DNA of 44,680 nt, taken from contig NZ_BEWA01000034.1 in the NCBI RefSeq assembly GCF_003112535.1, positions 1 to 44,680 of the forward strand. The letters are read 5' to 3'. The notes below the pieces were generated by a model. That model ran no database searches. It was given only the letters and a program-made list of their open reading frames with translations, and was not told the origin of the DNA. This DNA is from Streptomyces rishiriensis (lineage in GTDB: Bacteria > Actinomycetota > Actinomycetes > Streptomycetales > Streptomycetaceae). This document shows positions 7,573 through 15,083 of this stretch, piece after piece; positions within the stretch are counted from its first letter, which is position 1; each line of letters starts with the position of its first letter. The translations under genes and the position numbers were made by a program.

Positions 7573-8622
7573 ATGACGTCAACGGTTGGGACAAGATCCG
7601 ACCAGGCGAGGCGGCGGACGCTGGCCGAAATCGCCCAACAGGCAGGCGTGTCGGTGTCCACAGTGTCCAAAGTGCTGCACAATAGGTCCGATGTTTCGGC
7701 GGAGACGCGGGCCAAGGTGCAGCGCCTGCTCGAACAGCACGGCTATCTCGCGAAACACCGCCCGTCGGCCACCGCGGCCCCGCCCGGCGGACTGATCGAC
7801 TTCGTCATCAACGAACTCGACAGCCCCTGGGCGGTGGAACTCATCCGGGGCGCGGAGGACGTGCTGCACGACGCCGGAATGGGCATGGTCGTCTCCTCCA
7901 CGCACGGCCGCACCAGACGCGCCCGGCAGTGGCTGGACTCCTTGGCCACCCGTCCGACCCGCGGAGCAATCCTCGTGGTGCCCGACCTGACGCCCGAACA
8001 GCACGACGAGCTGAACCGGTTGGGCATTCCGTACGCGCTGGTCGCACCGATCGACGAGCCCGCCCCCGGCACGCCCTGGGTGGGCACGACCAACTGGCCC
8101 GGCGGACTGGCCGCGACCCGCCACCTCGTCGAGCTGGGCCACCGCCGCATCGCGATCATCAGCGGCCCGGAGCGTCGGCTCACCTCACGGGCACGGGTCG
8201 ACGGCTACCGTTCGGCACTGACCGAAGCCGGCCTGCCCTTCGACCCGCGGCTCGTGCGCTACGGCGACTTCACCCACGGCCTCGCGCACCAACACGCCCT
8301 TGAGCTGCTGGCGTTGCCCGACCGTCCGACGGCGATCTTCGCGGGCAGCGACCACCAGGCCCTCGGCACCTACCGGGCCGCCGCCGAACTGGGGCTGCGC
8401 GTCCCGGTCGACGTCAGCGTGGTCGGCTTCGACGATCTGCCCTTCGCCGACTGGGTCACCCCCCGCCTGACGACGATCCGCACCCCCCTGGCCGACATGA
8501 CCGCACTGGCCGCCCGGATGGTGCTGCGCCTGCTGGCCGGCGAACAACCGGAGACGACCCGCGTGGAGGTGGCGACTGAACTCATGATCCGGGAGAGCAC
8601 CGCCCGACCGCCGGCGCCGTGA
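7573..8622 (+). CDS. LacI-family transcriptional regulator
   Basis: 349 residues. LacI helix-turn-helix with hinge helix at about 14-60 (RTLAEIAQQAGVSVSTVSKVLHNRSDVS...), then a periplasmic-binding-protein-like sugar-sensing domain: GLIDFVINELDSPWAVELIRGAE, HRRIAIISGPERRLTSRARVDGY, FAGSDHQALGTYRAAAELGLRVPVDVSVVGFDDLPFADWVTPRLTTIRTP. ATG 7573 follows GGAG at 7560-7563. It is divergent from the sugar-binding lipoprotein with an inverted repeat between, so it most likely represses that gene and itself until the imported sugar appears. Confidence 0.92.
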   Translation: MTSTVGTRSDQARRRTLAEIAQQAGVSVSTVSKVLHNRSDVSAETRAKVQRLLEQHGYLAKHRPSATAAPPGGLIDFVINELDSPWAVELIRGAEDVLHDAGMGMVVSSTHGRTRRARQWLDSLATRPTRGAILVVPDLTPEQHDELNRLGIPYALVAPIDEPAPGTPWVGTTNWPGGLAATRHLVELGHRRIAIISGPERRLTSRARVDGYRSALTEAGLPFDPRLVRYGDFTHGLAHQHALELLALPDRPTAIFAGSDHQALGTYRAAAELGLRVPVDVSVVGFDDLPFADWVTPRLTTIRTPLADMTALAARMVLRLLAGEQPETTRVEVATELMIRESTARPPAP

Positions 8623-8789
8623 GCGCGGTGGCGCCGCGGAAGCGGTGCGTCGCGGGTCGGACCGGCGCGTCGACGGCTGCTCGGGTCCCCACGGTCGCGC
8701 TCGCGCGGCACCGCCGGCGCACCTGATCACGGAGGAGGGGGAGGCGGATGGCGAACATGCCCAGCCATCCTGTGCGCTGCTGCTCGAGG

Positions 8790-9000
8790 GCGGCGGTGAT
8801 CACCAGGGCCGCCGCCGCGGCGTTCTGCACTACCTCGCCGACCGATTTGCAGAGGTTGATCTGGTGCGTCGAGCCGCGTCCCGTTTTCCTGCCGAGGGCG
8901 AGTTCGCCCAGTTCGGCGTGCACGTGCTGGGCCGTGATGAGGCCGCCGCGGATCGGCATCGGGAGGTCGTTGCTGCCCGCCGGGCAAGGGGCCAGCGCAG
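8790..9000 (-). pseudogene. Relic of an ornithine cyclodeaminase/mu-crystallin family gene
   Basis: The minus strand reads AGSNDLPMPIRGGLITAQHVHAELGELALGRKTGRGS, then HQINLCKSVGEVVQNAAAAALVITAA. This corresponds to the C-terminal third of ornithine cyclodeaminase-type enzymes (I-R-x-G-L-I-x-x-x-H-V-H-A-E-L-G-E-L; L-x-K-S-V-G-x-x-x-Q-D-x-x-A-A-x-L). The Rossmann domain, start and normal C-terminus are missing, and the family's usual QD is QN here. Sequence on either side does not continue the protein. The limits are approximate. Confidence 0.72.
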
Positions 9001-9144
9001 CTTGCCGCGATTCGGCGCATCGACGTCAACGCCGTGCATCCGAGCAGACGCCTGGAGACCGTCGTGGAAAAGGATTTGAGGCGGCCGCGCCCCGCTGCTA
9101 CTTTCCCGGTGGACCGTGACATCGTCGTATGGAGGTGAGCCCCC

Positions 9145-9198
9145 GTGAACACAGTTACCCGTGGGTGCTCCCTCAACCCGTCACGGTCCGGCGGCTGA
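9145..9198 (+). CDS. Possible 17-residue leader ORF ahead of the acetyltransferase gene
   Basis: GTG at 9145 follows GGAGGTGA at ideal spacing. The frame encodes VNTVTRGCSLNPSRSGG and stops 55 bp before the acetyltransferase start. An overlapping 31-residue frame from ATG 9129 is an alternative. The only argument is the unusually strong Shine-Dalgarno sequence with nothing else to translate. Confidence 0.25.
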   Translation: MNTVTRGCSLNPSRSGG

Positions 9199-9253
9199 CG
9201 TTCGGTGTCGCCAGGAGCGCCTGAGATCGAGGCACTCCTGGAAGGGGACTCCG

Positions 9254-10045
9254 ATGAATGCAAAAATTTGCACCGCAGGCCGTGGCGAGAACGCGGTGAT
9301 GATCACGCGCGTCGCAGACCGGCAGTGGCATGCACTGGATGACGACCTGGTGGTCGGCCGGGGGCATGCGCAGCACCGGCCCGACGGACGCCTGTTCGTC
9401 AGCATCGACGCCTGGCACGAGGCCGCCTTCGACCGGCTGGCCGAGGCGATGCTGACGGAACTGCCGGCGCCGCTGTACACGGTGGTCGACGAAGCCGACG
9501 CCGAGCTGACGGCGGGCTGGCGGCGAGCCGGGTTCGCGGTCCGGCGCCGCGAGTGGGAGTACGTCGTGCCGACCGACCCGCGCGTCACCGGGCTCGAAGC
9601 GGTCCTGCCGCCTTCGGGCGTGACGATCGTGCCCGCCGGTCAGGCGGACGAGCGTCTGCTGAGGGCGGTGGACCGCGCCGTCCGTGCGGAAGTCGAGGCG
9701 ACCGTCGGCTGGCGGTCGATGCCCGCGGAGGTCATTGCCGGCCTCGAAGGCGACACCGTCGTCGACCCGTCGAAGTACGCGGTGGCCGCGGCGCCGGACC
9801 GTTACCTGGGCCTGATCCGGGTGGTGAGGGTGAAACGGCCGCGCATCGGGCTGGTCGCGGTCCGGGCCGACGAGCAGCGCCGCGGCATCGCGCGGGCGTT
9901 GCTGGCCCACACGCTGGGCACGCTGCACCGCGCCGGGGCCGCAGAGGCCTGGACCGAGGTACACGAGTCCAACCGGGCGGCCTCGGCGCTGTTCGAAGGC
10001 ATCGGCGCCCGGCCGACGGGCAGCAACCTGGAGCTGGTGCGATGA
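9254..10045 (+). CDS. GNAT-family N-acetyltransferase
   Basis: 263 residues. The C-terminal half carries GNAT motif A: RIGLVAVRADEQRRGIARALLAHTL, with the R-R-x-G-I/A pyrophosphate-binding loop, then WTEVHESNRAASALFEGIGARP. The N-terminal half (DDDLVVGRGHAQHRPDGRLFVSIDAWHEAAFDRLAEAM) looks like a second, degenerate GNAT fold, as in tandem GNAT proteins. The substrate is unknown. ATG 9254 follows GAAGGGG. Its stop overlaps the start of an IF-1 paralogue (ATGA), so the two are translationally coupled. That invites the guess that it modifies a translation component, but nothing in the sequence proves it. Confidence 0.88.
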   Translation: MNAKICTAGRGENAVMITRVADRQWHALDDDLVVGRGHAQHRPDGRLFVSIDAWHEAAFDRLAEAMLTELPAPLYTVVDEADAELTAGWRRAGFAVRRREWEYVVPTDPRVTGLEAVLPPSGVTIVPAGQADERLLRAVDRAVRAEVEATVGWRSMPAEVIAGLEGDTVVDPSKYAVAAAPDRYLGLIRVVRVKRPRIGLVAVRADEQRRGIARALLAHTLGTLHRAGAAEAWTEVHESNRAASALFEGIGARPTGSNLELVR

Positions 10046-10266
10046 CCGGGAACAGGAACGTCATCGAGGTCGAGGGCCGGGTCGTCGAGTGTCTGCGCAG
10101 CGCCATGTTCACCGTGGAGCTGGAGAACGGCCATCAGGTGCTCGCGCACATCAGCGGGAAGATCCGCAAGAACTACATCAGGATCATGCTGGAAGACCGG
10201 GTGCTGGTGGAGCTCCCGCCGTACGACCTGACGCGCGGCCGGATCGTCTTCCGGTACCGGAACTAG
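10042..10266 (+). CDS. infA: Translation initiation factor IF-1 paralogue
   Basis: 74 residues, the size of IF-1 and a single S1/OB fold: IEVEGRVVECLRSAMFTVELENGHQVLAHISGKIRKNYIRI, then LEDRVLVELPPYDLTRGRIVFRYRN. The core matches housekeeping IF-1, but the N-terminus (MTGNRN) replaces the usual MAKKQGAIE, and Arg/Met substitutions such as KIRKNYIRIMLED are unlike the standard sequence. IF-1 sits in the 30S A site during initiation. The housekeeping copy of Streptomyces lies in a ribosomal-protein operon; here no ribosomal genes are present, so this is a second copy. Start ATG 10042 overlaps the acetyltransferase stop. Confidence 0.93.
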   Translation: MTGNRNVIEVEGRVVECLRSAMFTVELENGHQVLAHISGKIRKNYIRIMLEDRVLVELPPYDLTRGRIVFRYRN

Positions 10267-10660
10267 CGGCTGCCCGCTCGGATCACCCCGCTGACAGGTC
10301 CCGCCGGTGCCCTGTGACCTGATCCGGACGACAGGACCAGGCGGGGCGGGGCTCGGCGCCTGACGCGACGGCTGATCCTCGGGTCCCGGTCACCGCGCTT
10401 CGGTGACCGGGACCCACCGAGGTCGATGACGCCTCACCGCCGGTGTGCACCGGGAACAGCCGGTGCGCCCGGCGTCGTTGCAGTGGTACGAGACCGCCGT
10501 GGTGGACGGCGGGCGCCCCGAGATCGGCAGGCTGTCCCGACGTGATCCACGGCCCCGGGTCCGCGGTACGCCCGTCGTCCGACGTCCGATACTGAGGGGC
10601 GCCCCCTCGACGCCCGCCGCGGACTCGGACCGGGGCCTTTTCACACAGGAGGACTGATTC
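10267..10660. other. Intergenic region between IF-1 and PIG-L genes
   Basis: Apart from the hairpin at 10381-10415 and an AGGAGG ribosome-binding site before 10661, I see no supported gene or operator here. A 70-codon open frame at 10445-10657 has no recognisable content. Confidence 0.5.
10381..10415 (+). terminator. Hairpin terminator after the acetyltransferase/IF-1 operon
   Basis: A perfect 15-bp stem (GGGTCCCGGTCACCG and its complement) around the loop CGCTT, 114 bp after the IF-1 stop. Confidence 0.85.
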
Positions 10661-11494
10661 ATGACCGACTCACCCTTGACGCTCATGGCGGTACACGCCC
10701 ACCCCGACGACGAGGCCACGGGAACAGGAGGCGTCCTCGCGCGATACGCGGCGGAGGGCATGCGCACGGTCCTCGTGACATGTACCGACGGCGGTTGCGG
10801 TGACGGGCCCGGAGGTGTCAAGCCGGGCGATCCCGGGCACGATCCGGCGGCGGTCGCCCTCATGCGACGTCAGGAACTCGAGGCGAGCTGCAGAATCCTG
10901 AAGATCAGCCACCTGGAGATGCTGGACTACGCCGACTCCGGGATGATGGGCTGGCCGACCAATGACGCCCCCGGGGCCTTCTGGCAGACCCCCGTGGCGG
11001 AGGGCGCCGCCCGACTCGCGGAACTCTTCCGGCGCTACCGTCCCGATGTCGTCGTCACCTATGACGAGAACGGCTTCTACGGTCACCCCGACCACATTCA
11101 GGCCAACCGCATCACGATGGCGGCGCTGGCGATGTCCGAGCTGACACCGAAGGTGTACTGGACGACGGCTCCCCGCTCGATGATGCAGCGGTTCGGGGAG
11201 GTCATGCGCGAGTTCGGAATGGAGGGACAGGAGCCGGATCCCGCCGAGGCCGCCGCGATGGCCGAGATCGGACTCCCCGACGAGGAGATCACCACCTGGG
11301 TGGACACGTCCGCCTTCGGCGGCCAGAAGTTCGATGCGCTGGCCGCGCACGCCAGCCAGGGCGAGAACATCTTCTTCCTCAAGATGGGCCAGGAGAAGTT
11401 CACCGAGTTGATGGGCGTCGAGACCTTCGTACGCGTCCAGGACACCACCGGCGCGGCCGTCCCCGAGAACGACCTCTTCGCCGGACTGCGCTGA
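10661..11494 (+). CDS. PIG-L/LmbE-family deacetylase (Mca/MshB-like)
   Basis: 277 residues of the zinc-dependent GlcNAc-PI de-N-acetylase family. The metal and catalytic motif HAHPDDEATGTGG lies at about 11-22, TYDENGFYGHPDHIQANRIT with the second metal His at about 140-160, and TWVDTSAFGGQKFDALAAHASQ near 210-230. The family includes mycothiol deacetylase MshB and mycothiol S-conjugate amidase Mca, which hydrolyse an amide on a sugar-cysteine conjugate. Length and C-terminal layout resemble that branch, but the loop after HPDDE (DGGCGDGPGG) is not that of canonical Mca, so the substrate is uncertain. AGGAGG lies at the right distance from ATG 10661. It appears to be monocistronic. Confidence 0.85.
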   Translation: MTDSPLTLMAVHAHPDDEATGTGGVLARYAAEGMRTVLVTCTDGGCGDGPGGVKPGDPGHDPAAVALMRRQELEASCRILKISHLEMLDYADSGMMGWPTNDAPGAFWQTPVAEGAARLAELFRRYRPDVVVTYDENGFYGHPDHIQANRITMAALAMSELTPKVYWTTAPRSMMQRFGEVMREFGMEGQEPDPAEAAAMAEIGLPDEEITTWVDTSAFGGQKFDALAAHASQGENIFFLKMGQEKFTELMGVETFVRVQDTTGAAVPENDLFAGLR

Positions 11495-11720
11495 CCCGCC
11501 CGCCCACCGTCTGCCCGGGCCGCCGCCGACCGGGAGGACCGCTCCGGGCACGGAGGCGGCGCGGTCGCTGAACAGCCTGGCGCCGACCTGGCGATCTCGC
11601 CCGGGGCCGGCCGCCGAGAAGGTCCAGGGGTAGTCCGGCGTCCGGCGGGTACCCGCGTCCGGCGTGCCTCGGCAGACGGGAGCCCGCGGCAAATGGTGCT
11701 TCGAAGCAAGAGGAGATGGA

Positions 11721-13217
11721 ATGCGGCTCCGCGAGTCGGCTCTGGCGTTGGCCTCCCGGTGTACCGCCGAGATACTGGCCGGCCGATACCGCCTGGACGC
11801 TCCCATCGGTTCGGGCGGCGCGGCAGACGTCCACCGTGGCTTCGACCTGCGGCTGAGGCGCGCGGTCGCGGTGAAGGTGTTCCGGCCCGGCACCGGGCTC
11901 GAATCGGAGAAGGGCCTCGAGAGCGAGTCGGTGATCCTCGCCCGACTGCAGCATCCCGGGCTGGTCACGGCCTACGACGCAGGACGGCATGACGGCCGCG
12001 CCTATCTGGTCATGCAACTGATCGAAGGCTCCACGCTCAAAGCCCGCATCGCCGAAGGCGCCCTGTCCTGCGAAGAGACCGCGTCGCTGGGCGCCGACCT
12101 CGCACGGGCCCTGGCTCACGCCCACGAGGCGGGGGTCGTTCACCGTGACGTCAAACCGTCCAACATCCTTCTCGACGCCTCGGGTCGCCCTTACCTGACC
12201 GACTTCGGCATCTCCCGGCTGGTCGACGCCACCACCCGCACCGCCACCGGCACCCTCGTCGGCACCGCCGCGTACCTCTCGCCGGAACAGGTGCTCGGCC
12301 GGCCCGTCGGCCGGCCCGCGGACGTCTACGCCCTCGGACTCGTGCTCCTCGAATGCCTCACGGGCAGGCTCGAGTACGGCGGCGGCCCTCTCGAAGCGGC
12401 GATAGCGCGACTCCACCGCCCGCCCGAGCTGCCCGGCGCGCTGCCCGGCGAACTCGCCGTCCTGCTCCGGGACATGACCGCTCTGGACGAGCAGAGCCGT
12501 CCGTCGGCCCTCGACTGCGCCCGCATGCTGGCCGGCCTGGCCGGTGAGGCCCCCTTCGCGCCCGCCGCGCCGACCGCTCCGGCGGCCGGTGCCACGGCTT
12601 CGGCACGGAGTGGGGAACCGGCGTACGACGACGCGACGCACCTGGACGCGTTGCCGGCTCCGGAGCGAGCCGCCGCGAAGGCCGCTCCCGCACGTGGCCG
12701 GGTCCTCGTGGTGGGCGGAACCGTCGCGCTGGCCACGGTCATGGCCGCCGCTTTCGCCGTCACCGACGGCTTCCCGCACCACGGAAGCGACGGGAACACG
12801 ACACGGGCGGTCACCCGGCCTGCCGAGAGCACCGGCCCCGACGGTCGCTCCGCCGGCAGGGACGACGCCTCCGCGAGCCCCGAGATGCCCTCGGCTTCGG
12901 CCCCGGACACCTCCGACGGACTCCTCCACGACGCCACTTCCGCACGGAGTGTCCGGCCTCCGTCCGGCAGCGCGAGCCCGAGGCCGGTCAACGCGACAGT
13001 CACGTCCTTCGACAGCACGTCCGGCAGCGGAGCACAGGCCGGGCGGAAGCCGACGGCGCCCGGCAAACAGTCCGGCGACCCGGAGAAAGCCGAGAAGGCT
13101 GATAAGACCGAGAAATCCGATAAGGCCGATAAAGTTGATAAGACCGGGAAGGCGGAGAAAGTCGAGAAGGTGACGTCGAAAGGGGAGAAGCACCCGAAGC
13201 CGGGCGAAACCGGCTGA
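11721..13217 (+). CDS. Membrane Ser/Thr protein kinase with a Lys/Asp/Glu-rich extracellular tail
   Basis: 498 residues. Hanks-type kinase domain about 20-285: glycine loop IGSGGAADVHRG, ATP-binding Lys in AVAVKVF, catalytic loop HRDVKPSNILLD, DFG in YLTDFGISR, and GTAAYLSPEQ activation segment. All key residues are present, so it should be active. An Ala/Pro-rich juxtamembrane stretch and one membrane helix (RVLVVGGTVALATVMAAAFAV, about 330-350) follow, placing the rest outside. The extracellular part is Ser/Thr/Asp-rich and ends in an unusual run of E-K-A, D-K-T, E-K-S and D-K-V steps (about 453-498). It lacks PASTA or other known sensor folds. ATG 11721 is chosen over an upstream in-frame ATG because AGGAG lies just before it. 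Confidence 0.9.
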   Translation: MRLRESALALASRCTAEILAGRYRLDAPIGSGGAADVHRGFDLRLRRAVAVKVFRPGTGLESEKGLESESVILARLQHPGLVTAYDAGRHDGRAYLVMQLIEGSTLKARIAEGALSCEETASLGADLARALAHAHEAGVVHRDVKPSNILLDASGRPYLTDFGISRLVDATTRTATGTLVGTAAYLSPEQVLGRPVGRPADVYALGLVLLECLTGRLEYGGGPLEAAIARLHRPPELPGALPGELAVLLRDMTALDEQSRPSALDCARMLAGLAGEAPFAPAAPTAPAAGATASARSGEPAYDDATHLDALPAPERAAAKAAPARGRVLVVGGTVALATVMAAAFAVTDGFPHHGSDGNTTRAVTRPAESTGPDGRSAGRDDASASPEMPSASAPDTSDGLLHDATSARSVRPPSGSASPRPVNATVTSFDSTSGSGAQAGRKPTAPGKQSGDPEKAEKADKTEKSDKADKVDKTGKAEKVEKVTSKGEKHPKPGETG

Positions 13218-13269
13218 CGGGGGGGCACTCCCGGGACCGGCCGCCGCGCCGAACGCCGACGACTCCGTG

Positions 13270-13648
13270 GTGTGCGTCGAGGTCCAGGGCATGCCGGTGA
13301 GCGTGTCGGCGACGGTGTTCCGGGACGTCGCTTACGAAGGCGCCCGCGCCGTTCTGCCCCTGGGCGCCTACACGTACTACAGGCTCGTCAACCGCATCAA
13401 CGGCATGGTCGCCGACGGCTGGGGCTCCACCGGCAACGGTGACCCGGCCCGGCAGAAGGCATGGGACGGCAGCGACACCCAGCAGTGGCGGATCACCCAC
13501 CGGGGCCAGGGCCAGTACTCGATCGCCAACCGCGGCACGGGCCTGGTCCTCGACGGCGGTGGAATGGTCGTCGCAGGGGTCCGTGACCAAGCAGTGGACG
13601 TGGCAGCAGAGCACCAACCTGCTGTGGATTTTCAGCCCGGTCGCCTGA
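13270..13648 (+). pseudogene. Relic of a secreted ricin-type lectin (CBM13-like) protein
   Basis: Reads VFRDVAYEGARAVLPLGAYTYYRLVNRINGMVADGW, then QQWRITHRGQGQYSIANRGTGLVLDGGG. The frame shifts by +1 near 13550-13575 and continues SVTKQWTWQQSTNLLWIFSPVA to a stop. This is the last ricin B-like lectin repeat of a secreted hydrolase or lectin, with a crystallin-like DVxYEG strand motif ahead. No start codon, signal peptide or catalytic domain is present. It abuts the kinase gene, suggesting a deletion removed the rest. The GH29 protein encoded nearby ends in the same domain type, but the two are not close copies. Confidence 0.75.
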
Positions 13649-13654
13649 CACCGG

Positions 13655-13930
13655 GGGGGTGTGCGGTCCATTTCTGGTGGGGGCCGCCTGTGCGGTCCCG
13701 GATGATGACCTTGGTGCCGTCGGCCGTGCTCGGCCAGGTGCGCGAGCACGGACACGGTGCGGTAGGCGGCGGCCGACCGGTCGGCGGGAAGGCCACGACG
13801 TACGTGAACTGGCCGTTGACCTGGATGGTCGCCCTCGGGGGGTGCCGGAGCCGTCGGCGCAGGTGATGTCGACCAGCTTCGTGCCGGCCGTGGCGGGCAA
13901 AAGCGTCCACTCGTCCGGTATGTCGGACAT
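13655..13930 (-). pseudogene. Decayed small gene with frameshifts, family unknown
   Basis: Starting at ATG 13930, MSDIPDEWTLLPATAGTKLVDITCADGSGTP is clearly protein-like. It shifts at a CCCCCC run to ATIQVNGQFTYVVAFP, then to DRSAAAYRTVSVLAHLAE, and back to DGTKVIIRDRTGGPHQKWTA. Joined, these give one sensible protein of about 90 residues. Three frames are needed, so it is either decayed or the sequence has errors at G/C runs. I do not recognise the family. Confidence 0.5.
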
Positions 13931-14141
13931 GACGGAAAACCCCGGGTGGGAAACCGGCGTGTGTCGGTGGCGATCGGCGCGCTGCCGTTATACCGTTGTG
14001 ATCAGCAGTCGTGGTTCCGAAGTTCTGTTCGCCCGTGATCGCCGTCGCGGGCGTTCTTGCTGTTCAGCGCCTCTCCGGACCAGGGCGATCACCTCCCGGT
14101 CGCGCAGGGTGCGCGCCCGGTTTCCCTCGAAGGAGACAGTC

Positions 14142-14345
14142 ATGGCCAAGGGCACTGTGAAGTGGTTCAACAGCGAGAAGGGCTTCGGCTTCATCGAGCA
14201 GGAGGGTGGCGGCCCCGACGTGTTCGCCCACTACTCCAACATCGCCAGCCAGGGATTCCGTGAGCTGCAGGAGGGCCAGAAGGTCGAGTTCGACGTCACC
14301 CAGGGCCAGAAGGGCCCGCAGGCGGAGAACATCCGCCCCGCCTGA
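14142..14345 (+). CDS. Cold-shock protein, CspA family
   Basis: 67 residues, a single cold-shock OB fold. RNP1-type motif KGFGFIEQ and RNP2-type motif VFAHYSNI are intact, with the standard start MAKGTVKWFNSEK and end GPQAENIRPA. Such proteins bind single-stranded RNA and DNA and act as RNA chaperones in the cytoplasm. GAAGGAGA precedes the ATG at ideal distance, and a strong hairpin follows the stop, so it is monocistronic. The roughly 200-bp upstream region may form a long leader, as is usual for csp genes. Streptomyces encode several close paralogues, so no numbered symbol is given. Confidence 0.96.
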   Translation: MAKGTVKWFNSEKGFGFIEQEGGGPDVFAHYSNIASQGFRELQEGQKVEFDVTQGQKGPQAENIRPA

Positions 14346-14355
14346 CGCCGGCCTC

Positions 14356-14397
14356 GGTCCGACCCGGCATCCCGACTCGGGGATGCCGGGTCGGACC
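14356..14397 (+). terminator. Strong hairpin terminator of the cold-shock gene
   Basis: Perfect 18-bp stem (GGTCCGACCCGGCATCCC and complement) with a 6-nt loop, 10 bp after the stop. Confidence 0.92.
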
Positions 14398-14599
14398 GTA
14401 TCTGTGAGGGCCCGGCGGACGCGAGCCGGATCCGGATCCGCTCGCTGTCGGTGGCCAGGTACACCTCGAAGACCTGCGGGTCCTCCGCGTTCCAGGGCCG
14501 TACCGCCGTCAAGGCGAACTCGCCCTCGGACGGCTGATCGTAAACCCCGAGATGCCTGCCGTGCCGGGCCGTGCCGGGCGAGCCGCGTTCCGTGCGGTG

Positions 14600-15031
14600 T
14601 CACAGCATCTCGAAGTCCTCGTACTCGAAGCCCGGCGCGACGACGCAGGTCACCAGGACCGGCTGGTCGCCGGCCGGCTGTGCGGTCTGCCAGACGCCGG
14701 CCGGCACGAGGAACTGCGGCTGCTGACCGTGCTCGACATCGGGCCCCACCACGGCGACGGCCGTTTCCTGTGGAGCGGCCCCGCCGCCCCCGAGCCGCAG
14801 TGTCAGCGGGCCGCCCCGGTGCCACAGCCAGAGCTCGTCCGAACGCACCCGGTGCCAGCGGGAAACCTCGCCGGGGTGAAGGAGGAAGTAGATGCCGGTC
14901 GCGAAAGGGCGCGGCCCTGCGTACCCGTCCGGAACCGCTGTCGGTCCGGTCCGCCATGTCTGCCGAAACCAGCCGCCCTCGACATGCGGTTCCAGTCCAA
15001 GGCGCACCACCAGCTCGGAAATCTCACTCAT
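14600..15031 (-). CDS. Cupin-fold protein, DUF985 family
   Basis: 143 residues with the DUF985/cupin_5 pattern: LGLEPHVEGGWFRQTWR, FATGIYFLLHPGEVSRWHRVRSDELWLWHRGGPL, FLVPAGVWQTAQP, and VTCVVAPGFEYEDFEML. The His and Glu residues in SRWHRV and DELW correspond to the cupin pocket. Members are small single-domain beta-barrels, some resembling sugar epimerases, mostly without known substrate. It is transcribed alone, toward the csp terminator. About 130 bp past its stop a short frame (ALTAVRPWNAEDPQVFEVYLATDSERIRIRLASAG) looks protein-like but too short to call. Confidence 0.85.
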   Translation of the reverse strand: MSEISELVVRLGLEPHVEGGWFRQTWRTGPTAVPDGYAGPRPFATGIYFLLHPGEVSRWHRVRSDELWLWHRGGPLTLRLGGGGAAPQETAVAVVGPDVEHGQQPQFLVPAGVWQTAQPAGDQPVLVTCVVAPGFEYEDFEML

Positions 15032-15083
15032 GAACAGACATGCTGACGCATGACAGCCCCTCCGGTCCCCGTCGTCGGAGGCG

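Larger units (their letters stand above)
8623..9253. other. Region of gene decay between the LacI and acetyltransferase genes
   Basis: No intact gene. It holds the ornithine cyclodeaminase relic (minus strand) and a possible leader ORF near its right end. I recognise nothing in 8623-8790 or 9000-9120. Confidence 0.6.

Noticed and set aside
14400..14545. Short protein-like minus-strand frame beyond the cupin gene
   Set aside because: About 45 plausible residues (EDPQVFEVYLATDSERIRI...) but no start, stop or family; too short to call a gene or relic.
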